NCBI GenBank assembly: GCA_947303715.1
Contig: CAMYYY010000004.1
Span: 42,043-106,042 of the forward strand
Source: an uncultured Bacteroidales bacterium
Lineage (GTDB): Bacteria; Bacteroidota; Bacteroidia; Bacteroidales; Bacteroidaceae
Reading direction: 5' to 3'
Length of the DNA stretch: 64,000 nt
Position 1 is the first letter of the stretch. Each line of letters starts with the position of its first letter. Below the pieces are notes generated by a model. The model was not told where the DNA came from, ran no database searches, and saw only the letters and a program-made list of their open reading frames with translations. Of this stretch, positions 46,016-52,788 are shown piece after piece. Position numbers and translations under genes: made by a program.

Positions 46016-47320
46016 TTAGATATTCAGCAGCAGAGTTTTTCCGATAGCCTCTATGTGCTCTGGTCTTACTCCACAATCTTTTGCTGTGTCAGGCCAAGAA
46101 GCGACAGATGAACGAACCTTCTCAATGATGTGGTTGGCATCGCGTATGCCGATGTTCTGTGCTACAGCCAACAAATCCTTCCGTGTGAAATCATCGGTCT
46201 TGCTGTTGAGTGAAAGCTGGTGACGGCTTGTCCATCGTCCAGCAGGGTTGTACGAGTAGCAGATGTCGTATGCAGGAGCAAACGACCAATGACCAGTCTT
46301 ATCCATGAGGAAAGAAAAATTCTTGGTGTGGTCATCGTGGTTACGTGCTATGACATTGAACACCATTCGGCGGTACAGTTGCTCGAAGTCCTTATAGTTC
46401 AACTCCAGTCGTCGCAATACGCCAAACAACTCTTCGTACGAATGGCGCACGTCCCTGTCTAAATGGGCGATGCCGGCAGCCGTCTGCATGTGAATTTTCT
46501 CTCCTGAGGGTGTTCTGTCAAAACGACGGGTCATGAAATGGTTGCAGTCGCCTTCCTGTAACAAACGACATTCCGACATGGTGATGCCGCAGGCAGTAGC
46601 CATCTTGTAGTAGGCATATTCTATGTTTCCGATGCCTTGTGGATTATCGGTTATCTCATTGTGCTCACTATAAGAGCCTCCATCGAACTTCAACAGCCAA
46701 TATGAAAAACCCTCAGGTGCAGGCACCTGGCCTGAGCGCACTTCTCCTGTTTCTTCATTGAATGCAATAATTGCCTTTGGCTTCGCACCGCCAGCAGACG
46801 TCCCGACTTTAAGGATGTCGAGAATCGACTTGTCGTTCTGCCGAATCAGTTCCTGAAACTTGCTCCGTTCCTTGAAGATGGACTCAGATAATGCCATCAG
46901 TTCCCGAATGAAGATTTCTGTCGATTCGTTTACGCCCTTCACATGGGCGGCGGGTACAAACTCCAAGGCGCCCATTGCTCGTTTGCCAACATAGCATAGA
47001 CGGTCGAGCGGAGTAATCATGTCCTCTGTCTTGCCTTGCTGGGCGAACCATTCCGTGATGAGTTGGCTACCAAACTTATCGGGAAGGGCGTCGGCTATCA
47101 AACCAGGAAGGCCGCTGAAACACTTCGTTCTTGCATTTGTGGGAAACGAGACAACGCCACGGGTTCCTGCCAATGGCATCATCAGGGGTGCAATGTCTAA
47201 TCCAGACCTGCGAAAACGGTCGTCAAACTGGAAATCTGCATAGCCCCTTTCATCATCCCACGACAGGGCTCCCACCAGGTTGCCCCACAGATATATCTGT
47301 ATGACAGGTATCTGATCCAT
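46016..47320 (-). CDS. HipA-family serine/threonine kinase toxin
   Basis: 434 residues. HipA kinases phosphorylate glutamyl-tRNA synthetase or other targets and induce dormancy. Visible features are the N-terminal HipA_N-like domain (FSGLPGLIADALPDKFG), a phosphate-binding GTSAGGAKPKAII region (about residues 170-182), the LLKFDGG strand, HFMTRRFDR, and the catalytic loop FNVIARNHDDHTKNFSF (about 330-346) followed by FAPAYDICYS, the DFG-like metal-binding stretch. Encoded 3 bases after the hipB-like gene. The pair is bounded by short repeats (45907-45937, 47771-47821) also found joined at 54659-54732. Confidence 0.92.
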   Translation of the reverse strand: MDQIPVIQIYLWGNLVGALSWDDERGYADFQFDDRFRRSGLDIAPLMMPLAGTRGVVSFPTNARTKCFSGLPGLIADALPDKFGSQLITEWFAQQGKTEDMITPLDRLCYVGKRAMGALEFVPAAHVKGVNESTEIFIRELMALSESIFKERSKFQELIRQNDKSILDILKVGTSAGGAKPKAIIAFNEETGEVRSGQVPAPEGFSYWLLKFDGGSYSEHNEITDNPQGIGNIEYAYYKMATACGITMSECRLLQEGDCNHFMTRRFDRTPSGEKIHMQTAAGIAHLDRDVRHSYEELFGVLRRLELNYKDFEQLYRRMVFNVIARNHDDHTKNFSFLMDKTGHWSFAPAYDICYSYNPAGRWTSRHQLSLNSKTDDFTRKDLLAVAQNIGIRDANHIIEKVRSSVASWPDTAKDCGVRPEHIEAIGKTLLLNI

Positions 47321-47323
47321 AGC

Positions 47324-47626
47324 CTATTCCTTTCTGGTTCTTACACGTTTCACCTGTTTCCCCTGCGTTCTTAACAACTCTATGGGAGATGGCTTTTGTT
47401 CAGGAACAAGCAGGTCGAAGTTTTCCAGTAACCCAAGCGTCCTCATGACGGTGACAAGTAGCGAGAGGGCAACGGATTGCCCATTTTCAATCTTGGCGAT
47501 GGTACTGACACCAACACCTGACTCGTCAGCCAGTTCCTGCTGCTTCATTCCTTTTGCTATACGATAGGCTTTCACCCTGGTTCCGAGCTTCTTCAATATG
47601 GCTGTATCACTGAGTTCTGTCCACAT
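47324..47626 (-). CDS. HipB-like XRE-family antitoxin/repressor
   Basis: 100 residues from the ATG at 47626; a longer frame would run through the promoter. A single helix-turn-helix domain (GTRVKAYRIAKGMKQQELAD then SGVGVSTIAKIENGQ) is followed by a basic tail. It should bind the HipA kinase and repress the operon. TACCTTTG lies 30 bases upstream. Confidence 0.9.
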   Translation of the reverse strand: MWTELSDTAILKKLGTRVKAYRIAKGMKQQELADESGVGVSTIAKIENGQSVALSLLVTVMRTLGLLENFDLLVPEQKPSPIELLRTQGKQVKRVRTRKE

Positions 47627-47655
47627 ATTGTCAAATGTCTTATGTATTTCGGTTG

Positions 47656-47686
47656 CAAAGGTACAAATAAAAATTGTAAATGCAAA
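47656..47686 (-). promoter_or_regulatory. promoter of hipBA
   Basis: On the minus strand, TTTG at 47686-47683, 19 bases, TACCTTTG at 47663-47656. No clear palindromic operator was found around it. Confidence 0.75.
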
Positions 47687-47770
47687 GATAAAATACAAAA
47701 AAATTGGCAAATCATTGCCAACACAACGATTATGACTTAAGCTTCGGAAGTAAAGATGAGTTGTTTTTAT

Positions 47771-47821
47771 GGCTCACCAGTAGAACCCAGTGTTTAGTTT
47801 TTTTCAAAAAAACCGGCTTTT
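47771..47821. repeat. hipBA-flanking repeat, upstream side
   Basis: On the minus strand it starts AAAAGCCGGT and continues to ACTAAACACTGGGTTCTACT and GGTGAGCC, aligning with 54684-54732 at about 80%. Confidence 0.6.
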
Positions 47822-47908
47822 GCAAGTGATGCGAAAAACGCCCTCACCCCAGGAGGGCGAGGGCGATGAGGGCAAGGACAAGTGTCCTTAGGGGAGGCAC
47901 GGCGCGGC

Positions 47909-48001
47909 TCAGCGGCAGCTGTGGAACGTCAAGGCTCCGATGATGGCCGTCAATATGGCCACAAGGACTTCGAGGATCTTTTTCCATGGGAGAGCTTTCA
48001 T
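47909..48001 (-). CDS. smalltalk protein
   Basis: A 30-residue peptide with one membrane helix, starting MKALPWKKILEVLVAILTAI and ending ALTFHSCR. It is the Bacteroidetes smalltalk family, usually found after an HU-related gene and before an N-acetylmuramoyl-L-alanine amidase. Here the HU-related gene is present upstream but no amidase follows. The function is unknown; a holin-like or membrane role is only a guess. It is too short for standard ORF finding, and the call rests on sequence pattern and neighbours. Confidence 0.85.
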   Translation of the reverse strand: MKALPWKKILEVLVAILTAIIGALTFHSCR

Positions 48002-48079
48002 AAGATTGAAAATTGAAAATTGAAGATTGAAAATTGGTTTAGTTCCGGCTTTGCCGAAAGACTGCCCCTTTTCCCCGCT

Positions 48080-48115
48080 CCCCTCCCTTACGGGAGGGGT
48101 TCGGGGGTGGGTCTT
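48080..48115 (+). repeat. GC-rich palindromic element at the end of the HU-related gene
   Basis: CCCCTCCC-TTAC-GGGAGGGG followed by TTCGGGGGTGGGTCTT. It is an intergenic copy of the element inserted in frame at 15105-15168. A run of GATTGAAAATTGAA-type units (48003-48036) lies just to its left. Confidence 0.8.
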
Positions 48116-48530
48116 AGGCCAAGAGTTCGCTGGGCACGCGCTTCAGCTGGCGGTTCATGCGGACGTACTTGAGAAGGTCGGCCTCGGGGCGGAAGCGGAT
48201 GTTCACCTTCTTGATGTACGAGCTGGGCTCGAACGCATCGGTGGAGATGACGCTCTGGGCGAAACACTTGCTGGAGATGTTCGCCTGAAGGGCACCGATC
48301 TCGCTCAGCACAATGCGCTGGCCCTGCAACAGGTGCGTCTTGATGAACTCCTTGGCGGCGGTGAGCACGGCCACGATGTCGGCCTTGGTGGCGGTGGTGG
48401 CGAACTGGATGTCCTCGGTGAGGCTCTTGAAGTCGTAGTCGCCGGTCTTGACGGCATGGTTGGTGGCATACTCGACGCCCTGGGCACCCTTGGGATTGGT
48501 GCACTTGATGACTTGATAAGTGATAGGCAT
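48114..48530 (-). CDS. HU-family (HU-related) DNA-binding protein
   Basis: 138 residues, close to the Bacteroidetes HU-related histone-like family, longer than standard HU. The N-terminal dimerisation part includes KADIVAVLTAAKEFIKTHLLQG and RIVLSEIGALQANISSK; the C-terminus (about 95-138) is an extension. It binds DNA non-specifically, possibly as part of the accessory replication-like module with DUF3987, DUF6371 and DUF4248. Its leader is about 150 bases long and contains the AAAATGTCC element. Confidence 0.85.
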   Translation of the reverse strand: MPITYQVIKCTNPKGAQGVEYATNHAVKTGDYDFKSLTEDIQFATTATKADIVAVLTAAKEFIKTHLLQGQRIVLSEIGALQANISSKCFAQSVISTDAFEPSSYIKKVNIRFRPEADLLKYVRMNRQLKRVPSELLA

Positions 48531-48571
48531 GATTAAAATTAAAGAATTAGAAATTAGGAATTAGAAATTAG

Positions 48572-48682
48572 AATTTTAATGAAGAATGAAGAATTAAGAA
48601 TGAAGAATAAAATGTCCTGGTATGTAGCGCTCCATAGCAAAGCTATTTATTTTTCATTTTTCATTATTCATTTTTCATTTTC
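48572..48682. repeat. AAAATGTCC element, copy 3, in the leader of the HU-related gene
   Basis: The core at 48608-48650 (AAAATGTCC then TGGTATGTAGCG ... AAGCTATTTATTT) is flanked by GAAGAATGAAGAATT units on the left and TTCATTTTTCATTATTC units on the right. It lies downstream of the TACCTTTG promoter on the minus strand, so it is transcribed as an AT-rich hairpin in the leader. Confidence 0.65.
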
Positions 48683-48686
48683 TCTG

Positions 48687-48694
48687 CAAAGGTA
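48687..48694 (-). promoter_or_regulatory. -7 promoter box of the HU-related gene
   Basis: TACCTTTG on the minus strand, about 155 bases upstream of the start codon, with no clear -33 TTG. Confidence 0.55.
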
Positions 48695-48763
48695 CGACGA
48701 CTTTCCGACGTCAGATTGACAGTTACACGGTGGGAAGAGTTTTTTTGCGGAAAACAAAAAAAA

Positions 48764-48865
48764 GGTTTAGTTCCCACTGCGTGGGAGGTGTTGTTGTCTA
48801 AACCTTGGCGTAGCCGAAATAAACCTCCTGCGTAGCAGGAACTAAACCAGAAGCGTAGCCGCTAA
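48764..48865. repeat. cluster of small GC hairpins after the DUF4248-like gene
   Basis: CCCAC-TGC-GTGGG (48773-48785), CCTGC-GTA-GCAGG (48827-48839) and GGTTTAG/CTAAACC arms (48764-48770, 48799-48805), with GCGTAGCC repeated. No coding sense is seen. It may terminate the minus-strand operon. Confidence 0.5.
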
Positions 48866-49278
48866 GCGCCTGGACTCCCGTAGAGCAGGAAGATCTGCCG
48901 TACCTGGGCGCAGGTGAAACGGTGTGACTGCTTCGGATGATGCAGCCGTTCCAGTGCTTCCGTGAGGCCGTGGCAGCAGCGTAGCTCGTAGGAGAGCTGA
49001 GCCACGGCACAGTGGATGTTGACGGCCTCCGGGAAGTACATCGCCGCCAGCGTGCGGATGTGTATGCCGCGGTGTCCGCTGGCATCCCACAGCTGTGCAA
49101 TCAGCGCCGCATCCTCACGGTGCAAACCCATGATTTTTCCAAACGGATCCGAAGTTTGCCAGTCTGAGATGTCCGGCCATTGGTTCTGACGGTGCCAATC
49201 GGCGAGTGTCATGCCCCGCCGTGCGGCGCGGGTCGAAAGGGGATTCTTCTTTTTCTTCGTTGTAGAACTTGTTTTCAT
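48862..49278 (-). CDS. DUF4248-like protein
   Basis: 138 residues from the ATG at 49278; the longer frame runs antisense-like through the upstream gene and was not used. The N-terminal 25 residues are Lys/Ser-rich (MKTSSTTKKKKN). The C-terminal half (IHIRTLAAMYFPEAVN ... FTCAQVRQIFLLYGSPG) matches the DUF4248 pattern of an FxxR-x-LAxxYFP start and an FTxxQVxxI end. Such proteins accompany DUF3987/VirE-type genes in Bacteroidetes; their role is unknown. Twelve bases separate it from the DUF6371-like gene. Confidence 0.65.
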   Translation of the reverse strand: MKTSSTTKKKKNPLSTRAARRGMTLADWHRQNQWPDISDWQTSDPFGKIMGLHREDAALIAQLWDASGHRGIHIRTLAAMYFPEAVNIHCAVAQLSYELRCCHGLTEALERLHHPKQSHRFTCAQVRQIFLLYGSPGA

Positions 49279-49289
49279 TATGGTGGTTG

Positions 49290-50096
49290 TTATGTTAATA
49301 GGTTTTGTATCAAGTCGGCGAGGTCGCCTTTGGGTGGGCCTTCGCGGATGCGGGTGAGGTAGGTGGTGGGGAACTGGAAACGGATGTCGAGCTTCTGGCC
49401 GAGGGTGGCCGCGGTCTCCATCCATTCGCTGATGGCATCGGCGTCCGGCCAGACGAAAATTGTCCGTCCGGCCAGCACGCGCAGGCGGTCGGCGGTGAAC
49501 ATGCTCTTGCCACCGGTGGCGAGCCATGTGCAGTCCGGCCGCCACAGCCTGGCTATGAGAGCCGTCTTCTCGCTCTCCACGAGGCAGATGGGAGCAAAGG
49601 GAAGTGTCCCCAGCAAATCCTCGCCGAAGAGCGGCAACGGCAGCGGCCGCTCCAGCCGGTCAAGGGCATGTAGCCAGGTGACGGGAGGAGATTGAAGATT
49701 GAAGATTGAAAATTGAAGATTATTTCCAGTCCTTTGGGCGCATTGGGTAACATCCCCTGAATCTTGAATCTTCAATCTTGAATCTTCAATCTTCAATCTA
49801 TGTCCGTCCGTCCCGTATGCCATCACCTTGCCGTCAATCACACGACCGGCGCGGTCGGTATAGGGGAAGACGGTGCGACCGTCGGGCAGCGCTCCCACGC
49901 CATACTGTGCATGCACGAACTGTACCTGCGCGGGCGGGAAAAGCCTCTCCATCCATCGCGATAGGGTGTTAGGCTCACCTACGAGCCGTATCATTCGCTG
50001 CTCCATGTGACATAGATACGACACTTCCCCTGCACTTTCCGTGCACTTGGCGTGCACTTCCGTGACATCTTTTTTTGTTATTCTATGCTGATACAT
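49290..50096 (-). CDS. DUF6371-like Toprim-fold protein (primase-associated)
   Basis: 268 residues from the ATG at 50096. The Toprim-like core is visible as CLVESEKTALIA (conserved Glu, about residue 178), LATGGKSMF and VWPDADAISEW (Asp-x-Asp), as in DnaG-type primases and related enzymes. The N-terminal part (RWMERLFPPAQ ... VGALPDGRTVFPYTD) is typical of DUF6371. An in-frame AT-rich inverted repeat (49690-49800) encodes a non-conserved insert between about residues 99 and 136, just ahead of the Toprim core. It is cotranscribed after the DUF3987 helicase-like gene and may form a primase-helicase unit. Confidence 0.75.
   Translation of the reverse strand: MYQHRITKKDVTEVHAKCTESAGEVSYLCHMEQRMIRLVGEPNTLSRWMERLFPPAQVQFVHAQYGVGALPDGRTVFPYTDRAGRVIDGKVMAYGTDGHRLKIEDSRLKIQDSGDVTQCAQRTGNNLQFSIFNLQSPPVTWLHALDRLERPLPLPLFGEDLLGTLPFAPICLVESEKTALIARLWRPDCTWLATGGKSMFTADRLRVLAGRTIFVWPDADAISEWMETAATLGQKLDIRFQFPTTYLTRIREGPPKGDLADLIQNLLT
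49690..49800 (-). repeat. in-frame AT-rich inverted repeat in the DUF6371-like gene
   Basis: Tandem GATTGAAGATT units (minus strand) at one end and TCTTCAATTTTCAATCTTCA units at the other surround a GC-richer centre. Codons spell NLQFSIFNLQS at the right arm, the same residues as encoded by the repeat at 54956-55057 in regulator gene 2. Confidence 0.8.
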
Positions 50097-50112
50097 AGCT
50101 GTTTCGGCCTCC

Positions 50113-51783
50113 TTAAATGATTGTTTTTTGCAACGTGTCGTTCTTCCTGCGCCCGCACGCGCGACCCTTCGCCGTCTTCTCGTACTCGCCGTCGGTCGTC
50201 TCGCGGATGAATCCCTGGCCGATCCACTTGACGATCCGCCGCCCTGTGGAGCGGTTCTGTACGCCGCAGAGCTTTCCGGCGGTGTTGGCATCGTCGCGGT
50301 TGAAGACGTCGGGCAGCAGACGCAGGTGTTCCAGCGGGTTGCGGCGCGGGGCAGGCTCGTCGGTCTTGGCATCCTCGGCCTGTGCGGTGCCCGCCACGAG
50401 GCGATGCATGAAGACGCTCTGGCAGACCAGATAGTCGGCATATTCGAGCACGGTGCGGAGGTCGTCGTCGGTAGGACGAATCAGCCCGTCGGCGGGCAGG
50501 GCGATGCGTCCCGCACTGTCGCGGTAGAGATCCTCCGTGCGGCGGCAGAGGCTCCAGATCATCAGAATGCGGCGGGCATCCACGGCGCGGCGGCGGATGA
50601 TGGGCACAGCCTCCTCGCCCAGGTCGTCAAGAGCCACGTAGAACTCCATCAGCGATCTGAAGTGACGGGTGAAGCGTGCCTGCTGGTCAGGGGAAAGGAC
50701 CAAAAGTAAGCCTCCCCCGGCCCCTCCTGAAGGAGGGGAGACGGGATTACCCTTGATTGACGCTCCCTTCCCTTCAGGGGAGGGTTGGGGAGAGGCTACT
50801 GCTCTCCACAGCTCCTCCACCCGCTCCTTCAGGCCTTCCATGCGTGCTTCAAAGGCTGCTATCGCCTCGTGCGACGGGTCGGGGTCGAAGGTAGGCTCCG
50901 AGGCCGTGAAGTGGCCGATGATGCGGCTTGCCAGACCATCCTCGTACGACCCGATGAAATCCTTCAACACCCCGGGGGTGGTGCTGAACACCGTGGCCAG
51001 CCCCACGCGACGAATGTAGTACCCCTCGTCGGCCGTGCGTAGCTGCTTCTCGTGCTTGCCGTTGTCGAAAGCTTTCTTCAGCACGTCGCCGAAGCCTCCG
51101 CAGCGGTCTTCGAGCGCGTTCTTCAGCGTGGACAGCTCGTCGTGGCGCATCAGCGACAGGTGGCCGTCGTTGCCTGCCAGCCAGCGTACCAGTGCCGCCT
51201 GTGTGGTGGCATCGGCCAGCATCAGGCTGCGCGGCAGCGGTTCGTCCGGCGGCAGGGGAGGGTCGCCGCACCCGCTGTTCTTCTTCCACTCCTGAAGGGC
51301 AGCGGCATGACGCAGCAGGTCGCGGTGGTAGTCGTCCATGCGCCGGCGGTAACCGAGGCGCAGCTCACGGTCTATGGGCTCCACCAGCCGGTCCAGCAGC
51401 GCCACGCGGCTCTTGCCCGACCCCGCACCGCCCACAATCATCACCTGCAGGTTCAGCATGTAGAGGTTCTCCTGCTGGCGCACGAAGCAGCCGTCCAGCA
51501 CGGCGCCGATGACGGCGTGGGCGGCGGTGAACTGCTGTGCCACGACGTTCATCCCCTGTGCGCGCCACAGCTCCGCCACGTCCCGCAGCAGCTTTGGTGC
51601 CCGCTGGATGATGCCATAGCTCAGCGGCAGCGGTACCTCGTTGCCAAGTGCATCGGTGTAGGTCTTGAGGCCCATGCCATAGTAAGCCTTCACGTGGGGC
51701 TTCCCTCGGCTGCCTCTCGCGCGAGCGCCCCCGCGCGGAAGGTCACGCCCCAGTTCCTGTAAAATGTCAACGTTTTTCTTCAT
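50113..51783 (-). CDS. DUF3987 domain ATPase (helicase/primase-associated)
   Basis: 556 residues. Walker A GGAGSGKSRVALLDRL is at about residues 117-132, with a DUF3987 core around HDELSTLKNALEDRCGG and VFSTTPGVLKDFIGSYEDGLASR. The C-terminus (about 500-556) looks like a winged helix that may bind DNA (AGKLCGVQNRSTGRRIVKWI). Two GC-rich palindromes are inserted back to back at about residues 325-360 (VASPQPSPEGKG and SPPSGGAGGGLLL), lying between conserved segments. Its ATG overlaps the stop of an upstream repeat-rich ORF. It belongs to the DUF6371-DUF4248 module found in Bacteroidetes mobile or satellite-like islands. Confidence 0.85.
   Translation of the reverse strand: MKKNVDILQELGRDLPRGGARARGSRGKPHVKAYYGMGLKTYTDALGNEVPLPLSYGIIQRAPKLLRDVAELWRAQGMNVVAQQFTAAHAVIGAVLDGCFVRQQENLYMLNLQVMIVGGAGSGKSRVALLDRLVEPIDRELRLGYRRRMDDYHRDLLRHAAALQEWKKNSGCGDPPLPPDEPLPRSLMLADATTQAALVRWLAGNDGHLSLMRHDELSTLKNALEDRCGGFGDVLKKAFDNGKHEKQLRTADEGYYIRRVGLATVFSTTPGVLKDFIGSYEDGLASRIIGHFTASEPTFDPDPSHEAIAAFEARMEGLKERVEELWRAVASPQPSPEGKGASIKGNPVSPPSGGAGGGLLLVLSPDQQARFTRHFRSLMEFYVALDDLGEEAVPIIRRRAVDARRILMIWSLCRRTEDLYRDSAGRIALPADGLIRPTDDDLRTVLEYADYLVCQSVFMHRLVAGTAQAEDAKTDEPAPRRNPLEHLRLLPDVFNRDDANTAGKLCGVQNRSTGRRIVKWIGQGFIRETTDGEYEKTAKGRACGRRKNDTLQKTII
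50708..50742 (-). repeat. in-frame GC-rich palindromic element in the DUF3987 gene (site 1)
   Basis: On the minus strand: CCCCTCCTTCAGGAGGGG then CCGGGGGAGGCTTACT. It is nearly the same as the element in the DUF4249 signal peptide. Confidence 0.8.
50764..50800 (+). repeat. in-frame GC-rich palindromic element in the DUF3987 gene (site 2)
   Basis: On the plus strand: CCCTTCCCTTCAGGGGAGGG then TTGGGGAGAGGCTACT, antisense to the gene. It matches the element at 15481-15516. Confidence 0.8.
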
Positions 51784-52034
51784 AGTTTATCGTTTATCAA
51801 TGGGTTAAGTGATTTTTTGGTGTCCTCCAAGTGTACGGTAAGTGCAGGGTAAGTGCACGGTTGGTGCAGGGTACGTGCCCGTCGGACGACCTTTTCAGAC
51901 CGGTTCGCACTGCGTTCTCCTGCGCGCGCACTACGTCTGCGCGTGGACGTAGTGCGTTTATGCGCAGACGCACTGCGTTCGCGAGCGAATGCACTGCGTT
52001 CTGACCGCAAACAGACTGCGTTTTTCTCTCTCAT
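51780..52034 (-). CDS. possible small ORF with seven-residue repeats, coupled to the DUF3987 gene
   Basis: 84 codons starting MREKNAVCLRS. A 21-base tandem repeat (51906-52031) encodes a seven-residue repeat, (x)ERSAxAR-like, and an 11-base tandem (51831-51885) lies further downstream. Support for translation: a TATCTTTG box (52061-52054) about 20 bases upstream, AGAGG just before the ATG, and a TGA stop overlapping the ATG of the DUF3987 gene. Against: low complexity, Arg/Ser-rich composition and no known relative that I can name. It may be a leader ORF, or simply tandem repeats read through. Confidence 0.35.
   Translation of the reverse strand: MREKNAVCLRSERSAFARERSASAHKRTTSTRRRSARAGERSANRSEKVVRRARTLHQPCTYPALTVHLEDTKKSLNPLINDKL
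51831..51885 (+). repeat. 11-base tandem repeat (5 copies)
   Basis: Units GTGTACGGTAA, GTGCAGGGTAA, GTGCACGGTTG, GTGCAGGGTAC, GTGCCCGTCGG, immediately upstream of the DUF3987 gene. The arrangement recalls replication iterons. Confidence 0.75.
51906..52031 (+). repeat. 21-base tandem repeat (6 diverged copies)
   Basis: Six consecutive 21-base units built on CGCACTGCGTTC plus nine variable bases. The period is a multiple of three and keeps the minus-strand frame open. Confidence 0.8.
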
Positions 52035-52053
52035 ATCCTCTGATTTTCTCCGA

Positions 52054-52061
52054 CAAAGATA
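52054..52061 (-). promoter_or_regulatory. -7 promoter box of the DUF3987 operon
   Basis: TATCTTTG on the minus strand, placing the transcription start near 52047. Confidence 0.6.
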
Positions 52062-52153
52062 ACAGTTGTTTTTCTCGGCAGAGTTCCACCATGGAACGCT
52101 GTCCTGCAAAAATCGCGCTTATTTTGCTTCCGTAATTATCAAGGAAAAACTCC

Positions 52154-52456
52154 ATGAAAGTCAAATCCTTTCCCCATCCCGTGACGATTGCACCCTCGCG
52201 CTCGGCGCTGCGCGAGCTGGTACGTCAACTGAAGCAGACCTACTCCGGTCTTCGTAGAAAAAGTCTCAGGTATGGCTACATCATCCATCCGCGCGACATA
52301 GCCTTGCTCAATGCCGGCTACCGTCCGTCCGACGGTGCGGCGTGGCGTTTCCTCAAGGCCGTCATCGATGTCGTCGGCGACTCTAAGCCCGAGAGCAACG
52401 AGCTTATAGCCCTAGTCGCCCGCACCCTACGCGAAGCCCCGAGTGTTAAGGGTTAA
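52154..52456 (+). CDS. hypothetical protein, divergent from the DUF3987 operon
   Basis: 100 residues, mostly helical and basic (TIAPSRSALRELVRQLKQTY, GYRPSDGAAWRFLKAVIDVV). I do not recognise the family. The composition, length and position on the far side of the DUF3987 promoter suggest a real gene, possibly a small DNA-binding regulator. The promoter match upstream (TTATTTTG, 52117-52124) is imperfect. Confidence 0.5.
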   Translation: MKVKSFPHPVTIAPSRSALRELVRQLKQTYSGLRRKSLRYGYIIHPRDIALLNAGYRPSDGAAWRFLKAVIDVVGDSKPESNELIALVARTLREAPSVKG

Positions 52457-52522
52457 AGGTTAACGGTTAAGGGTTAATGGTTAAGGGTTAGCGGTTAAGG
52501 GGTAGGGGGTTAGGGATAAAGT
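52441..52522. repeat. GGTTAAG-type simple repeats
   Basis: Irregular tandem GGTTAAGGGTTA-like units directly after the 100-residue ORF, part of the same simple-repeat habit seen in other intergenic gaps of this window. Confidence 0.7.
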
Positions 52523-52620
52523 GGAAGTTATGCCAGCTGCGCTGGCAGGAAGTAAAAGAGGACGAATGCATTGGAATACCAAAAAGGAAACAATCGTCCT
52601 GCGCAAAGCGCATAACTTCC
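52523..52620. repeat. 98-base nested inverted repeat
   Basis: The outer arms GGAAGTTATG and CATAACTTCC are perfect. Inside lie GCCAGC-TGC-GCTGGC, an AGGACGA/TCGTCCT pair and TGCGC-AAA-GCGCA. It has the appearance of a small miniature element or a structured RNA, with no coding sense. Confidence 0.7.
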
Positions 52621-52696
52621 ATTTTAACTCCCATTTTTACTTCCGAAACTTGAGTCACCTAAAAACATGACCTGTTACTAAATTTGGGTTGAAATC

Positions 52697-52729
52697 TTTT
52701 GGCTAATTCAAGAGAATGCAGTATCTTTG
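52697..52729 (+). promoter_or_regulatory. promoter of the second DUF4143 ATPase
   Basis: TTTTG at 52697-52701, 20 bases, TATCTTTG at 52722-52729. The transcription start near 52736 excludes the upstream in-frame start at 52699. Confidence 0.75.
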
Positions 52730-52788
52730 CGCTCGAAAGTTCAGAAAAGTGTAAAAATAATACACAAAACCGAACTATTTTGAGTAGT

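Noticed and set aside
51052..51762. 236-codon plus-strand open frame
   Set aside because: Antisense to the DUF3987 gene; no recognisable protein features.
51831..52031. CRISPR-like repeat array
   Set aside because: 11- and 21-base units are head to tail without unique spacers, and no cas genes are present.
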